Of a stretch of DNA of 64,000 nucleotides, positions 26,229 through 35,966 are shown in pieces; within the stretch, counting starts at the first letter, position 1; each line of letters starts with the position of its first letter. The translations under genes were made by a program, and so were the position numbers. The stretch lies in the NCBI GenBank assembly GCA_902587615.1, contig CACILY010000001.1:40887-104886 (forward strand). Direction: 5' to 3'. The stretch comes from an uncultured Prochlorococcus sp. Lineage in GTDB: Bacteria > Cyanobacteriota > Cyanobacteriia > PCC-6307 > Cyanobiaceae. A model generated the notes under the pieces. The model had not been told where the DNA came from, did not search any database, and was given only the letters and a program-made list of their open reading frames with translations.

Positions 26229-27414
26229 TCGATTTGGCAAAAATAATAATAAGTTTAGACGTTCTTCTTCAGATCGAACAACTGGAAATTACAATCCAAA
26301 ATATAAAAGGCAAGATAAAAGAAACCTTTCTGAGACTTCTGAAAGAGTTGTTCCTAACGAGAAAGATAGAAGAAAATATTCTCACAGTAATTCTCTTAGA
26401 TCTGAAGCCAGAGATTCAACTAAAAGCCGGAATTTTATAGTACAAAATCAATATAATGATAATTATGCAAGGAGGAATTCACTTAGAAATCAAGATAAAT
26501 TCAACTCTGCAAATAAATTAAATAATGATAGGCAAAGCGATAGATCAAATTCTTATTCCAATAAATTTCCGAACTCTTCTGAGCCTCAATCTTTTAGCCA
26601 AGAAAATAGGACCGATTTAATTTGGGGACGCCATGCTTGTCAGGCAGCTCTAGAGGCAAGTAGACCCATACATCGCATATGGTGTACAGCTGAATTAAGA
26701 AGTTCTTCTAAATTCTTTCAGCTTTTACGCGAATCAAAATCTTCCGGAGTTCTTGTAGAAGAAGTCTCTTGGGCCAGATTAGGTCAAATAACAAATGGAG
26801 CTGTTCATCAAGGAATTTCTCTTCAAATTGCAGCTGTTCATACACTTGATCTTAAGAAATTAATAGAAGCTTGTAATTCATTAAGTGAAACCCCACTTTT
26901 GTTAGCTTTAGATGGATTAACTGATCCTCATAATGTAGGGGCTATTGTTAGATCAGCTGAGGCACTCGGTGCACATGGATTAGTTTTACCTCAAAGAAGA
27001 AGTGCAGGTTTAACAGGTTCTGTAGCAAAAGTCGCAGCAGGTGCCTTGGAGCATTTGCCAGTAGCTAGAGTTATTAATCTGAATCGCTCATTGTGTTCAC
27101 TAAAAGAATCTGGATATCGCATTATCGGGCTTGCAGAGGAAGGGGATGCAATCCTGCAAGAGGTTGATTTGGATGGCCCATTAGTTGTTGTCGTTGGTTC
27201 TGAAGATAAGGGTTTGTCCCTTTTAACAAGAAAGCACTGTGACCATCTTGTACGAATCCCCTTAAGAGGTATTACTCCAAGCCTTAATGCTTCTATTGCT
27301 ACATCACTGGTTTTATACGAAATTGCTAGAAATACTTGGATGAAAAGGCTTTCAGGACAAGATCCCTCCCCTAAGTTATCAAAAGCTAATTTGCTCTCCT
27401 CCAAGGAAATATGA
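26221..27414 (+). CDS. rlmB: SpoU-type rRNA 2'-O-methyltransferase with long basic N-terminal tail
   Basis: A 397-residue enzyme. About residues 1-130 are low-complexity, rich in N, R, S and K, presumably disordered RNA-contacting tail. The substrate-binding domain starts at LIWGRHACQAALEAS (133 on). The SPOUT knot follows with LLALDGLTDPHNVGAIVRSAEALGA (split across the N-terminal motif), VVVVGSEDKGLS and IPLRGITPSLNASIATSLVLYE, matching RlmB (Gm2251 methylation of 23S rRNA). It overlaps mrnC by 8 bp. Confidence 0.9.
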   Translation: MVNRFGKNNNKFRRSSSDRTTGNYNPKYKRQDKRNLSETSERVVPNEKDRRKYSHSNSLRSEARDSTKSRNFIVQNQYNDNYARRNSLRNQDKFNSANKLNNDRQSDRSNSYSNKFPNSSEPQSFSQENRTDLIWGRHACQAALEASRPIHRIWCTAELRSSSKFFQLLRESKSSGVLVEEVSWARLGQITNGAVHQGISLQIAAVHTLDLKKLIEACNSLSETPLLLALDGLTDPHNVGAIVRSAEALGAHGLVLPQRRSAGLTGSVAKVAAGALEHLPVARVINLNRSLCSLKESGYRIIGLAEEGDAILQEVDLDGPLVVVVGSEDKGLSLLTRKHCDHLVRIPLRGITPSLNASIATSLVLYEIARNTWMKRLSGQDPSPKLSKANLLSSKEI

Positions 27415-27613
27415 TTTTCATTTTGGTTGAAATTTTCAACTAAACATTACTGATACTCACTATTTCAGTGTCTTTGATCATTACCATAATCAAAACAGCA
27501 AGCTGATTCTAAGAATTGAATATGGATTTGATAATCCAGATATCTAGTTATGAAAAGATTCTCTTTGATTATTTCAAATTTAAAAGTAAACTGATTAAAT
27601 ACGCTTCTTAAAT

Positions 27614-27844
27614 ATGGGCCCCATCAGGGTGCTTCGCAGCTTGGTAAACAATTTTGGCTTTGCTTGGTGGGCCAAAGTTGAGACTAAGGAGCCTAACGTC
27701 ACTTATTGGTTTGGACCTTTTCTTACTCGACGAAGTTTAAAAGGAAACCTCTCTATTTTTGAAGATGATCTAAGTAGTGAAGGAACAGGTTCAATAACTC
27801 ACAGCTTTATACGTGGTCATCGTGAAGAACCCCTTACACTTTAA
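27614..27844 (+). CDS. DUF1816 family protein
   Basis: Seventy-six residues. The cyanobacterial DUF1816 pattern is clear: NFGFAWWAKVETKEPNVTYW, then FGPFLTRR, a short acidic helix and the tail SFIRGHREEPLTL. Function unknown; related sequences are sometimes linked to phycobilisome-related CpcD-like folds. The roughly 200 bp upstream hold no gene, only a small palindrome near 27430. Confidence 0.85.
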   Translation: MGPIRVLRSLVNNFGFAWWAKVETKEPNVTYWFGPFLTRRSLKGNLSIFEDDLSSEGTGSITHSFIRGHREEPLTL

Positions 27845-27893
27845 TTCACTGCTAAATTTTTCATAATCAAAAATTCTCAAAGTTTTAAAATTA

Positions 27894-29354
27894 ATGTCAA
27901 TTGCTCAGCTACGAAAAAGTCTAGAGATAGGCGACATTTCTTCACTTGAGATAGTTGAAGATTATATAAATAGAATTGATCAAGTAGATAAACATCTACA
28001 TTCATATTTAAATTTAACTTTTGAGCGAGCTAGGTCAGACGCAAAAAAGATCGATAATCTTCGTCTAGAAGGCAAAAAACTTCCTCCTCTTGCAGGAGTC
28101 CCTATAGCTATTAAAGACAATCTCTGTACAAAAAATATAACTACAACTTGTTCGAGCAAAATGCTTCAGAATTTTGTTCCTCCCTATGAATCAACAGTTA
28201 CTCACCGTCTCTGGAAAGCAGGAGCAATTTTGTTGGGAAAAACAAATTTGGATGAGTTCGCTATGGGAAGTTCAACAGAAACTTCTGCTTTTGGAACTAC
28301 ATTTAATCCTTGGGATATATCTCGTGTACCAGGAGGAAGTTCAGGCGGTAGTGCTGCTGCAGTCTCTTCAGGGTTATGTATGGCTGCCTTAGGTAGTGAC
28401 ACCGGAGGATCTATTAGACAACCTGCTTCTTTTTGTGGTGTTGTCGGTTTAAAGCCAACATATGGACGAGTTAGTCGCTGGGGATTAATTGCTTTTGCAA
28501 GTTCTCTTGACCAAGTTGGACCTTTTGGCAATTCTGTTTCTGATGTTGCAGAGATATTACAGGTTATCTCTGGAAATGATCCATTAGATTCTACTTGCCT
28601 AAATAATCCAGTACCTAATTATTCCGAACAACTTTCGAAACCTATTGCTGGAATGCGTATTGGGTTGATATCTCAATGCTTTAATCAGCCTGGTTTATCG
28701 GATGAGGTAAAACACTCTGTAATGCAAGCTGCTGATCATTTAGCTTCTTTAGGCGCTGAATTAATAGATATCGAATGCCCCTGTTTTAACGATGGAATAG
28801 CTACTTATTATGTAATAGCTCCATCAGAAGCCTCAGCAAATCTGGCTCGTTATGATGGAGTTAAATACGGCTACCGATCAGGTGAATATAGCTCCCTATC
28901 CGACATGATGTCGAGAAGTAGGTCAGAAGCTTTTGGTAAAGAAGTAAAAAGACGAATATTGATTGGAACCTATGCATTGTCGGCGGGTTATGTTGATGCC
29001 TACTATAAAAAAGCTCAGAAAGTAAGGACCTTAATACGCAGAGATTTTGATAACGCATTTAAAAGTGTTGACGTTCTGTTAACGCCTACATCTCCGACAA
29101 CAGCTTTTAAATTGGGCGCCCATGATAATGATCCATTAGCTATGTATCTCTCAGATTTGTTAACTATTCCAGCAAATTTAGCTGGACTTCCGGCAATCAG
29201 CCTTCCATGTGGATTTGATTCTTCAGGCCTTCCGATTGGACTTCAATTAATAGGAAATGTTCTTGAAGAAAGTGCAATTCTACAAGTTGCCCATCAATAC
29301 GAGCAATCTGCTGAGGTCTCTAAGAAGAGGCCTAAAGGTCAATTCATACAATAA
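27894..29354 (+). CDS. gatA: Glutamyl-tRNA(Gln) amidotransferase subunit A
   Basis: A 486-residue amidase that, within GatCAB, converts Glu-tRNA(Gln) to Gln-tRNA(Gln). The catalytic triad regions are visible: Lys in IAIKDNLC, the Gly/Ser-rich loop [14 protein letters not shown] with both serines, and [23 protein letters not shown]. Full length. The other subunits are elsewhere. A terminator follows the stop codon. Confidence 0.96.
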   Translation: MSIAQLRKSLEIGDISSLEIVEDYINRIDQVDKHLHSYLNLTFERARSDAKKIDNLRLEGKKLPPLAGVPIAIKDNLCTKNITTTCSSKMLQNFVPPYESTVTHRLWKAGAILLGKTNLDEFAMGSSTETSAFGTTFNPWDISRVPGGSSGGSAAAVSSGLCMAALGSDTGGSIRQPASFCGVVGLKPTYGRVSRWGLIAFASSLDQVGPFGNSVSDVAEILQVISGNDPLDSTCLNNPVPNYSEQLSKPIAGMRIGLISQCFNQPGLSDEVKHSVMQAADHLASLGAELIDIECPCFNDGIATYYVIAPSEASANLARYDGVKYGYRSGEYSSLSDMMSRSRSEAFGKEVKRRILIGTYALSAGYVDAYYKKAQKVRTLIRRDFDNAFKSVDVLLTPTSPTTAFKLGAHDNDPLAMYLSDLLTIPANLAGLPAISLPCGFDSSGLPIGLQLIGNVLEESAILQVAHQYEQSAEVSKKRPKGQFIQ

Positions 29355-29356
29355 TG

Positions 29357-29390
29357 GCAAAACACTTTATATAGTGTTTTGTTTTTTTTA
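29357..29390 (+). terminator. Rho-independent terminator after gatA
   Basis: Stem CAAAACACT (29358-29366) pairs with AGTGTTTTG (29373-29381) around the loop TTATAT, followed by a run of T to 29389. It lies directly after the gatA stop, insulating it from dnaE. Confidence 0.8.
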
Positions 29391-29427
29391 TTACCCTCTA
29401 TCTTGTGTTACAGAATAGTATGTAGGC

Positions 29428-32400
29428 ATGGGATTTGTACCTTTACATAACCACAGTGATTACAGCCTCCTAGACGGAGCAAGTCAATTACCTTTGATGG
29501 TTGAAAGAGCTAAGCAGCTCGATATGCCTGCGATCGCCTTGACAGATCATGGCGTGATGTACGGAGCGATAGAACTTTTAAAGCTATGCAAGGCATCCGG
29601 AATTAAGCCGATAATTGGCAACGAAATGTATATCATTAATGGATCTATTGATGATCCCCAGCCCAAGAAAGAGCGAAGATATCACTTAGTGGTTTTAGCT
29701 AAAAATCTTGTTGGTTATCAAAACCTCGTAAAACTTACAACTATTAGTCATCTTAGGGGAATGCGTGGAAGGGGGATTTTTTCAAGGCCATGTATAGATA
29801 AGGAATTATTAATGAAATATAGTGAGGGATTAATTATCTCAACTGCTTGCTTAGGAGGTGAGATACCACAAGCCATTCTAAAAGGTCGTATTGATATCGC
29901 AAAAGAGACAGCTCTTTGGTATAAGAATGTTTTTGGATCAGACTTTTATCTTGAGATTCAAGATCATGGTTCTATTGAGGACAGAATAGTTAATGTAGAG
30001 ATTTCCAATATTGCTAGTCAATTATCTATTGATTTGATTGCAACTAATGATGCACATTATTTATCTAAAAATGATGTGGAAGCTCATGATGCATTGTTAT
30101 GTGTACTTACAGGAAAGCTTATAAGTGAGGAAAAAAGGCTCAGATATACAGGGACTGAATATATTAAATCTAAGGAAGAAATGCTTCAATTATTTTCTGA
30201 TCATCTTGATCAAGAAATAATTGTAGCAGCTATAGAAAATACCGTAAAAGTATCAGAGAAAATAGAAGATTATCCTATCTTAGGAAAATATAAGATGCCT
30301 CGGTTTCCTATACCGGATAATTTTACTCCTCTTAGTTTTTTAAGGTCTGTTTCACTAACTGGCTTGAAAGAACGGTTTGATCTTGATGATATTAATAATA
30401 TCGATAAAAGTTATCAGTTACGTATAGATCATGAGTTAAATATTATCGAACAAATGGGCTTTCCAACTTATTTCCTTGTGGTTTGGGATTATATTCGATT
30501 TGCAAGAGAAAAAGGTATTCCTGTTGGTCCCGGAAGAGGTTCGGCAGCAGGCTCACTTGTAGCCTATTCATTAGGCATTACCAATATTGATCCTGTAGAA
30601 AATGGCCTTCTTTTCGAAAGATTTTTAAATCCTGAACGTAAGTCACTTCCTGACATAGATACAGACTTTTGCATAGAAAGAAGAGGCGAAGTTATTGAAT
30701 ATGTAACTAATAAATATGGATTAGATAAGGTTGCTCAAATAATTACGTTTAATAGAATGACATCTAAGGCTGTTTTAAAGGATGTAGCAAGAGTATTAGA
30801 TATTCCATATGGTGAAGCTGATAGATTAGCAAAACTAATTCCTGTAGTCAGAGGTAAGCCTGCAAAATTATCATTTATGATTGATAAGGATACTCCGAGT
30901 AAGGAATTTAGAGATAAATATTTAAATGATCAAATCGTTAAAAAATGGGTTGATATGGCAATAAGAATAGAAGGTACAAATAAAACCTTTGGAGTTCACG
31001 CAGCTGGTGTTGTTATTGCATCTGATCCATTAGACGAGTTGGTCCCTCTCCAAAGAAATAATGATGGACAGATAATTACTCAATATTTTATGGAAGATAT
31101 TGAATCATTGGGCCTTTTGAAAATGGACTTCTTAGGTTTAAAGAATCTTACAATGATTAATAAAACAATCGAACTCTTACATAAATCTATTGGCCAAAAG
31201 TTAGATCCAGATAAATTTCCAATCAACGATCAAAAAACTTATGATCTTTTATCAAGAGGAGATTTAGAGGGCATTTTTCAACTTGAATCATCAGGAATGA
31301 GACAAATTGTTCGTGATTTAAAACCATCTAGTTTAGAAGATATATCTTCAATTCTTGCCTTGTATAGACCAGGCCCTCTTGATGCGGGATTAATTCCTAA
31401 ATTTATAAATAGAAAGCATGGTAAAGAGGAAATTGATTTTCCACATGATCTATTAATTCCTATACTTAAAGATACTTATGGAATTATGGTATATCAAGAA
31501 CAAATCATGAGAATAGCTCAGGATTTAGCTGGTTATTCTTTAGGCCAGGCTGATTTATTACGTCGCGCAATGGGTAAGAAAAAAGTATCTGAAATGCAAC
31601 GTCATAGAAGTATTTTTGTAGAAGGATCTATTGATAAAGGAGTTAAATCTGATATGGCTAATAATCTTTTTGATCAAATGGTTCTTTTCGCAGAATATTG
31701 TTTTAATAAAAGTCATTCGACCGCCTATGGAGCTGTTACTTACCAAACAGCATATTTAAAAGCTCATTATCCTGTTGCCTATATGGCCTCTTTGCTAACT
31801 GTTAATGCAGGATCAAGTGACAAAATTCAAAGGTATATTGCTAATTGTAATTCTATAGGAATAGAAGTTGTTCCACCAGATGTAAATTCTTCTGGATTTG
31901 ATTTTACTCCTAAAGATGATCATATTCTTTTTGGCCTTTCAGCTATAAAGAATCTCGGAGATAGTGCAATTAATAAGTTAATTTCTTCTAGAGAATCTGA
32001 TGGACCATTTAAATCACTTTCTGATTTTTGTGATCGAATACCTTCATCATCTTTAAATAGACGTGCAATAGAATCACTAATACATTGTGGAGCATTAGAT
32101 AGCCTTGATTTAAATGCTAACCGTGCACAATTAATTGCAGATCTAGATTATGTTCTTGAATGGGCTTCTTCACGAGCTAAAGATCGCTCTACTGGTCAAG
32201 GTAATTTATTAGACCTATTAACTCAAACTGTAAAGATTGAAGATGGTCCTAATATTTCTCAAGCGCCAAAGGCCTCAACCGTTAATGATTTTTCACCCTC
32301 TGAAAAGTTGAAACTTGAGAAGGATTTACTAGGTTTCTACCTTTCAGATCATCCTTTGAAACAACTTTCACCTCCGGCCAAATTAATTGCTCCTATCAGT

Positions 32401-32946
32401 ATCTGCAATCTTTCAGATCAACCTGACAAATTAAAAATTAGTTGTATAGCAATGATTCCAGAAATGCGCCAAGTAACTACTCGTAAAGGAGACTTGATGG
32501 CAATTCTAAAACTAGAAGACCTAACAGGTTCTTGTGATGCTGTTGTTTTCCCAAAACTTTATGACCGATTGTCGGAGCATTTAATGGTTGAAACCAGATT
32601 GCTTGTTTGGGGATCTGTTGACCGAAGGGATGATACTGTTCAATTAATCGTTGATGATTGTAGAGCTATAGATGATCTTAGATTTTTAATGATTGAGCTT
32701 GAACCTCATCAGGCTAAAGATATAAGTATTCAGCATAGGCTCAGAGAATGCTTATATAAGCATCGTCCCGCAAGAGGTGAAGTAGGAGTTAGTGTTCCTG
32801 TTGTTGCTTCTATAAGACAAGAATCAAGTATTAGCTTCGTTCGTTTTGGTCATCAATTCTGTGTACGAGATGTTGACTCTGCAGCTACTTTTTTACAAGA
32901 GAATGCTTTTAAGGCATCTTGTAGTGGCAGCCTTTTAAGTAATTAG
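29428..32946 (+). CDS. dnaE: DNA polymerase III alpha subunit
   Basis: A 1172-residue replicative polymerase catalytic subunit. It has an N-terminal PHP domain ([25 protein letters not shown]), the palm with [20 protein letters not shown] and the catalytic acidic PDIDTDF, a finger region ([19 protein letters not shown]), tandem helix-hairpin-helix, and a C-terminal OB domain ([16 protein letters not shown]). It is the typical DnaE1 length. It is preceded by the gatA terminator. The downstream PAM68 gene converges 10 bp away. Confidence 0.97.
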   Translation: MGFVPLHNHSDYSLLDGASQLPLMVERAKQLDMPAIALTDHGVMYGAIELLKLCKASGIKPIIGNEMYIINGSIDDPQPKKERRYHLVVLAKNLVGYQNLVKLTTISHLRGMRGRGIFSRPCIDKELLMKYSEGLIISTACLGGEIPQAILKGRIDIAKETALWYKNVFGSDFYLEIQDHGSIEDRIVNVEISNIASQLSIDLIATNDAHYLSKNDVEAHDALLCVLTGKLISEEKRLRYTGTEYIKSKEEMLQLFSDHLDQEIIVAAIENTVKVSEKIEDYPILGKYKMPRFPIPDNFTPLSFLRSVSLTGLKERFDLDDINNIDKSYQLRIDHELNIIEQMGFPTYFLVVWDYIRFAREKGIPVGPGRGSAAGSLVAYSLGITNIDPVENGLLFERFLNPERKSLPDIDTDFCIERRGEVIEYVTNKYGLDKVAQIITFNRMTSKAVLKDVARVLDIPYGEADRLAKLIPVVRGKPAKLSFMIDKDTPSKEFRDKYLNDQIVKKWVDMAIRIEGTNKTFGVHAAGVVIASDPLDELVPLQRNNDGQIITQYFMEDIESLGLLKMDFLGLKNLTMINKTIELLHKSIGQKLDPDKFPINDQKTYDLLSRGDLEGIFQLESSGMRQIVRDLKPSSLEDISSILALYRPGPLDAGLIPKFINRKHGKEEIDFPHDLLIPILKDTYGIMVYQEQIMRIAQDLAGYSLGQADLLRRAMGKKKVSEMQRHRSIFVEGSIDKGVKSDMANNLFDQMVLFAEYCFNKSHSTAYGAVTYQTAYLKAHYPVAYMASLLTVNAGSSDKIQRYIANCNSIGIEVVPPDVNSSGFDFTPKDDHILFGLSAIKNLGDSAINKLISSRESDGPFKSLSDFCDRIPSSSLNRRAIESLIHCGALDSLDLNANRAQLIADLDYVLEWASSRAKDRSTGQGNLLDLLTQTVKIEDGPNISQAPKASTVNDFSPSEKLKLEKDLLGFYLSDHPLKQLSPPAKLIAPISICNLSDQPDKLKISCIAMIPEMRQVTTRKGDLMAILKLEDLTGSCDAVVFPKLYDRLSEHLMVETRLLVWGSVDRRDDTVQLIVDDCRAIDDLRFLMIELEPHQAKDISIQHRLRECLYKHRPARGEVGVSVPVVASIRQESSISFVRFGHQFCVRDVDSAATFLQENAFKASCSGSLLSN

Positions 32947-32956
32947 ATGATTTTTA

Positions 32957-33355
32957 TCAGTTTCCCTTGGCTTTAAAGGCGGCTTTCATTTTTTGTATAT
33001 TAGGACCAATATTCTCTATTCCCAAAAAACTACCCTTTTCTTTCTCCCAACTAGCAGAAAGTATTCCATAACTTAATCCAATTAATCCTAATAGGAAAAA
33101 TGTACCAGATAAAAGTAATGTAAGTGCAGGAGCTATCTCTGCTATACCTTTAGTAATTAGAACATAACTGATAACAAATACACCCATACCACAAATAGTA
33201 GGTAAACCTGTTGTAAATAGGACTCTTCTAGCCATTCTGTTGGCTATTGGTTTGGGAATACCTTCATCTTTTTTATTTGATTTTGATTGTTTACTCTTGC
33301 TATTAGTTTCAATAGTCTTATCTTTATTATTCTTAAATCCAGTTGTGTTTTCCAT
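32957..33355 (-). CDS. PAM68-type photosystem II assembly protein
   Basis: A 132-residue membrane protein of the PAM68/DUF3464 family, known from plants and cyanobacteria to help early photosystem II (CP47) assembly. Seen: a charged, lysine-rich N-terminus, then GIPKPIANRMARRVLFTTGL, two transmembrane helices, and the C-terminal WEKEKGSFLGIENIGPNIQ signature. It acts in the thylakoid or plasma membrane. It converges with dnaE. Confidence 0.88.
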   Translation of the reverse strand: MENTTGFKNNKDKTIETNSKSKQSKSNKKDEGIPKPIANRMARRVLFTTGLPTICGMGVFVISYVLITKGIAEIAPALTLLLSGTFFLLGLIGLSYGILSASWEKEKGSFLGIENIGPNIQKMKAAFKAKGN

Positions 33356-33413
33356 TTGTAATTATCAATTATTATTTTTTATAATAGGTGATACAAATAA
33401 TATATCGATTGGC

Positions 33414-33683
33414 TTAACCTCTGATTGCAAGCTTATTTATTAGCTCTATATATCTTTTTTCACTTTTGGCCCTTATATAATTAAGTAAACGCTTCCTTTG
33501 ACCAATCATCTTAAGAAGACCCTGTCTAGAGGAAAAGTCATGACTGTTGTTTTGAAGGTGGTCGCTAAGATTTGAAATTCTTTTGCTGAGCATGGCAACT
33601 TGAACGTCAGCTGAACCTGTATCACTTGAGTGGGTCTGATGTTCATTGATAAGTTTTTGTTTCTCTTCTGTATTAAGAGTCAT
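33414..33683 (-). CDS. rpsO: 30S ribosomal protein S15
   Basis: Eighty-nine residues, the normal length. [19 protein letters not shown] and the C-terminal [16 protein letters not shown] are signature S15 segments that bind the central domain of 16S rRNA. It shares its strand with ruvA, which ends 46 bp upstream, so they may be co-transcribed. Confidence 0.97.
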   Translation of the reverse strand: MTLNTEEKQKLINEHQTHSSDTGSADVQVAMLSKRISNLSDHLQNNSHDFSSRQGLLKMIGQRKRLLNYIRAKSEKRYIELINKLAIRG

Positions 33684-33728
33684 GTTGTGCAGGCGTTACT
33701 TTTTATTGCGTATTTAGATTTTAACTCC

Positions 33729-34421
33729 TCAGGTCCCTTTTGAAGAATGTTTGTGATTTAGCTCTAGTAGTATTTCTTTAAGGATCTCGTCGAAAAGGGT
33801 TGTATCGATTGGTATAACTTTGTTATTTAGAGCATGAGAGTGAATTGATGTACTCAAAACATTCGATAAGGCTAGATTTATTTCTTTTTCGTCGTAAGAA
33901 AGGGATTTTAGAGTTTCTTTGAGATCATCTTTTATAGTGTTTAACTGATTTTCTTTTTGGTATGAGTTTGTATCTTTACTTATGGTTATAGGTGGAATAT
34001 CAGTCGTCAAATCATCAATCTTATTCTTTAATTCAACTGACAACCTTTCTGCCATTCGTTTCCCTACTCCTGGACATTTAATTAACCTTTCTATATCTTT
34101 ATTTGAAATTGCATCCCATAAATCATTTATTGAACAGTTATCGAGAAGTGACATCGCAATTTTAGGACCAATACCATTAACAGTTATTATTTTCCGAAAA
34201 AAATCTCGTTCAACTCTTTTTTCAAATCCGTATAATATTATAGCATCTTCTCTATTTACTTGATGAATCCAAAAATTAACTTTTGATTCCAATTTAATGA
34301 TATTTATCAGTCTATTTAGAATTAGAATTTCATATCCAATTCCTCCACATACAACTATTGCAATTTTTTTTGAGTTTTGATTCCACTTTTCTATTAATTT
34401 ACCTTCGATCCAGCTTATCAT
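33729..34421 (-). CDS. ruvA: Holliday junction branch-migration protein RuvA
   Basis: A 230-residue DNA-binding subunit of RuvAB. N-terminal OB domain MISWIEGKLIEKW, the helix-hairpin-helix pair VNGIGPKIAMSLLD and KCPGVGKRMAERL, and a C-terminal domain (YDEKEINLALSNV) that contacts RuvB. The linker between domains II and III is A+T-rich and poorly ordered, as usual. RuvB is not in the window. Confidence 0.93.
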   Translation of the reverse strand: MISWIEGKLIEKWNQNSKKIAIVVCGGIGYEILILNRLINIIKLESKVNFWIHQVNREDAIILYGFEKRVERDFFRKIITVNGIGPKIAMSLLDNCSINDLWDAISNKDIERLIKCPGVGKRMAERLSVELKNKIDDLTTDIPPITISKDTNSYQKENQLNTIKDDLKETLKSLSYDEKEINLALSNVLSTSIHSHALNNKVIPIDTTLFDEILKEILLELNHKHSSKGT

Positions 34422-34489
34422 TAGCTTTTAGGTACCTATAGATGATTCTCTATATTAATAGAGTTTAGTTTGGGATTAAATTATGAAAT

Positions 34490-34535
34490 AAACAATAAAC
34501 ATTAAATTCATTCATGAATTTAATGTTTATTGTTT
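34490..34535. repeat. Perfect 21-bp inverted repeat, probable terminator
   Basis: Arms 34490-34510 and 34515-34535 are exact reverse complements with a 4-nt TTCA loop. It lies just after the stop of the glycine-zipper gene and before ruvA, both leftward. A stem this long and nearly all A/T likely ends the upstream transcript, although no long T run follows. An attachment or regulator site is possible. Confidence 0.6.
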
Positions 34536-34545
34536 TGATTTATTA

Positions 34546-34929
34546 TTAGCCGCCGTCTATTTGACAGCCAATCATTGCACCACCAACTACTCCAGCTGGT
34601 ACCGCCCACAATCTTCCTTTACCTCTAGATCCAGAGGCAGCTAGACCTCCTCCTAGGAGCCCTCCTATAAGAGTTCCTTCTTTGCAATCATTAGTGTCTG
34701 TTTCTACTTGCTGACCATTACAAGGTACTTCCACATATTCATACCAGTTTCTTACGTAACCAGGTGTTTCTGGAGTGCCTGGTATGAACTCCTCTCTATA
34801 TTCTCTCCTAGTACAAGTTCTCATACTTGTAGCAGTTCTACCATTTACCCTGCGGTATGATGGAATGTCTTCTGAATGTGCTGGATAACTCGCACTTGCA
34901 GCTATAAGAAGTGCTAGTAAGAGTTTCAT
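34546..34929 (-). CDS. Secreted glycine-zipper protein
   Basis: A 127-residue protein. Signal peptide MKLLLALLIAASASYPAHS, with cleavage likely near residue 19. The mature region contains two cysteines (RTCTRREY and EVPCNG) and a further DCKEG. The C-terminal segment GTLIGGLLGGGLAASGSRGKG then WAVPAGVVGGAMIG is a glycine-zipper typical of membrane- or envelope-associated proteins (17 kDa surface antigen-like). It is probably in the outer envelope. A 21-bp inverted repeat follows its stop codon. Confidence 0.72.
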   Translation of the reverse strand: MKLLLALLIAASASYPAHSEDIPSYRRVNGRTATSMRTCTRREYREEFIPGTPETPGYVRNWYEYVEVPCNGQQVETDTNDCKEGTLIGGLLGGGLAASGSRGKGRLWAVPAGVVGGAMIGCQIDGG

Positions 34930-34953
34930 GGCTTTACTCGAATGAATATTGAT

Positions 34954-35844
34954 CTAGGTGATATCTATTCTAGCGCTAACGCTTATAAGTGTCGCAGAAA
35001 GAATAAATACCCCTCCTATCGCAATATACTCATTAATTGGTTCCGAGAAAATTAAAACGCCCCACAAAGTTGCAAATAGTACTTGTGAATAGTTGAAAGA
35101 ACTAGCCTGTGCAGCAGGTAACAATTTCAATCCTTGGGTAATCCATAGTTGTCCCATCTGTGTAGTTATACCTATTCCCAAAAGCCACACCCACTCAATT
35201 CCTATAGGAATTATAGAATTATTAATTAAGAAGGGTAATGATACGGGAACTGAGATTAGAGGGAAATAATGAATAATAACTAGAGGATGTTCCTTTTTTG
35301 ATAACTGTCTCACACATATATATGCAAATGCAGTAAGTAATGCACCACTTAATCCAATTAATAGAGCAGTTATTGATATCTCTTGAGAGTTTGTTGTTAG
35401 CCAATCTGGCTGCAATACTAATAATATTCCTATCCATCCACTAATTATCGCTAAAACTATTCTTTTCCTCAATTTTTCCTTTAAAAATATCGAGGCTAAT
35501 ATCGCAATAAATGTTGGATAAGTATATTGAATAATTGTTGCAGGTGCTATAGGCATATCTCCAATGGCTTTAAATATACAGAAAAGGGCTCCAGTACCCA
35601 TTATCCCTCTTACAATTAAAAGCTTTTTATTGTTACCCCATGGATTAACTTTTAATCTCCATAACATCGCTCTTGTCATTATTAGACTTATTATTGCGCG
35701 GGTAAATACAATCTCTGGAACTGGTATACGTCCTTGTAAATGCTTGACGCATACTGTCATTAAACTAAAGGAAAAACCGCTAGCAAGAAGAGCTATAGAT
35801 CCAGAAAACTTCAAGGATAGTTGCTTCTTACTTATCAGATTCAT
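34954..35844 (-). CDS. EamA-family transporter
   Basis: A 296-residue membrane protein with about ten helices in two EamA repeats (drug/metabolite transporter superfamily). Internal markers are FKAIGDMPIAPATIIQYTYP and the equivalent LLPAAQASSFNYSQVLFATL. It probably exports or imports a small metabolite, but the substrate is unknown. The gene is 24 bp upstream of the glycine-zipper gene on the same strand. Confidence 0.85.
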   Translation of the reverse strand: MNLISKKQLSLKFSGSIALLASGFSFSLMTVCVKHLQGRIPVPEIVFTRAIISLIMTRAMLWRLKVNPWGNNKKLLIVRGIMGTGALFCIFKAIGDMPIAPATIIQYTYPTFIAILASIFLKEKLRKRIVLAIISGWIGILLVLQPDWLTTNSQEISITALLIGLSGALLTAFAYICVRQLSKKEHPLVIIHYFPLISVPVSLPFLINNSIIPIGIEWVWLLGIGITTQMGQLWITQGLKLLPAAQASSFNYSQVLFATLWGVLIFSEPINEYIAIGGVFILSATLISVSARIDIT

Positions 35845-35966
35845 TTTGAATTACTATAATTGATTATTTTCGTGGGTTTCGATTTGTATTGTGATAATCA
35901 ATCTCTAAATATTATTTTTACCATTTCTACCTAGACGATTTCTACTTACGTTATCAAAATATATTG

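Noticed and set aside
27430-27455. GTTGAAATTTTCAAC palindrome after rlmB
   Set aside because: It has no loop and no T run, so it is a weak terminator candidate and of doubtful meaning.
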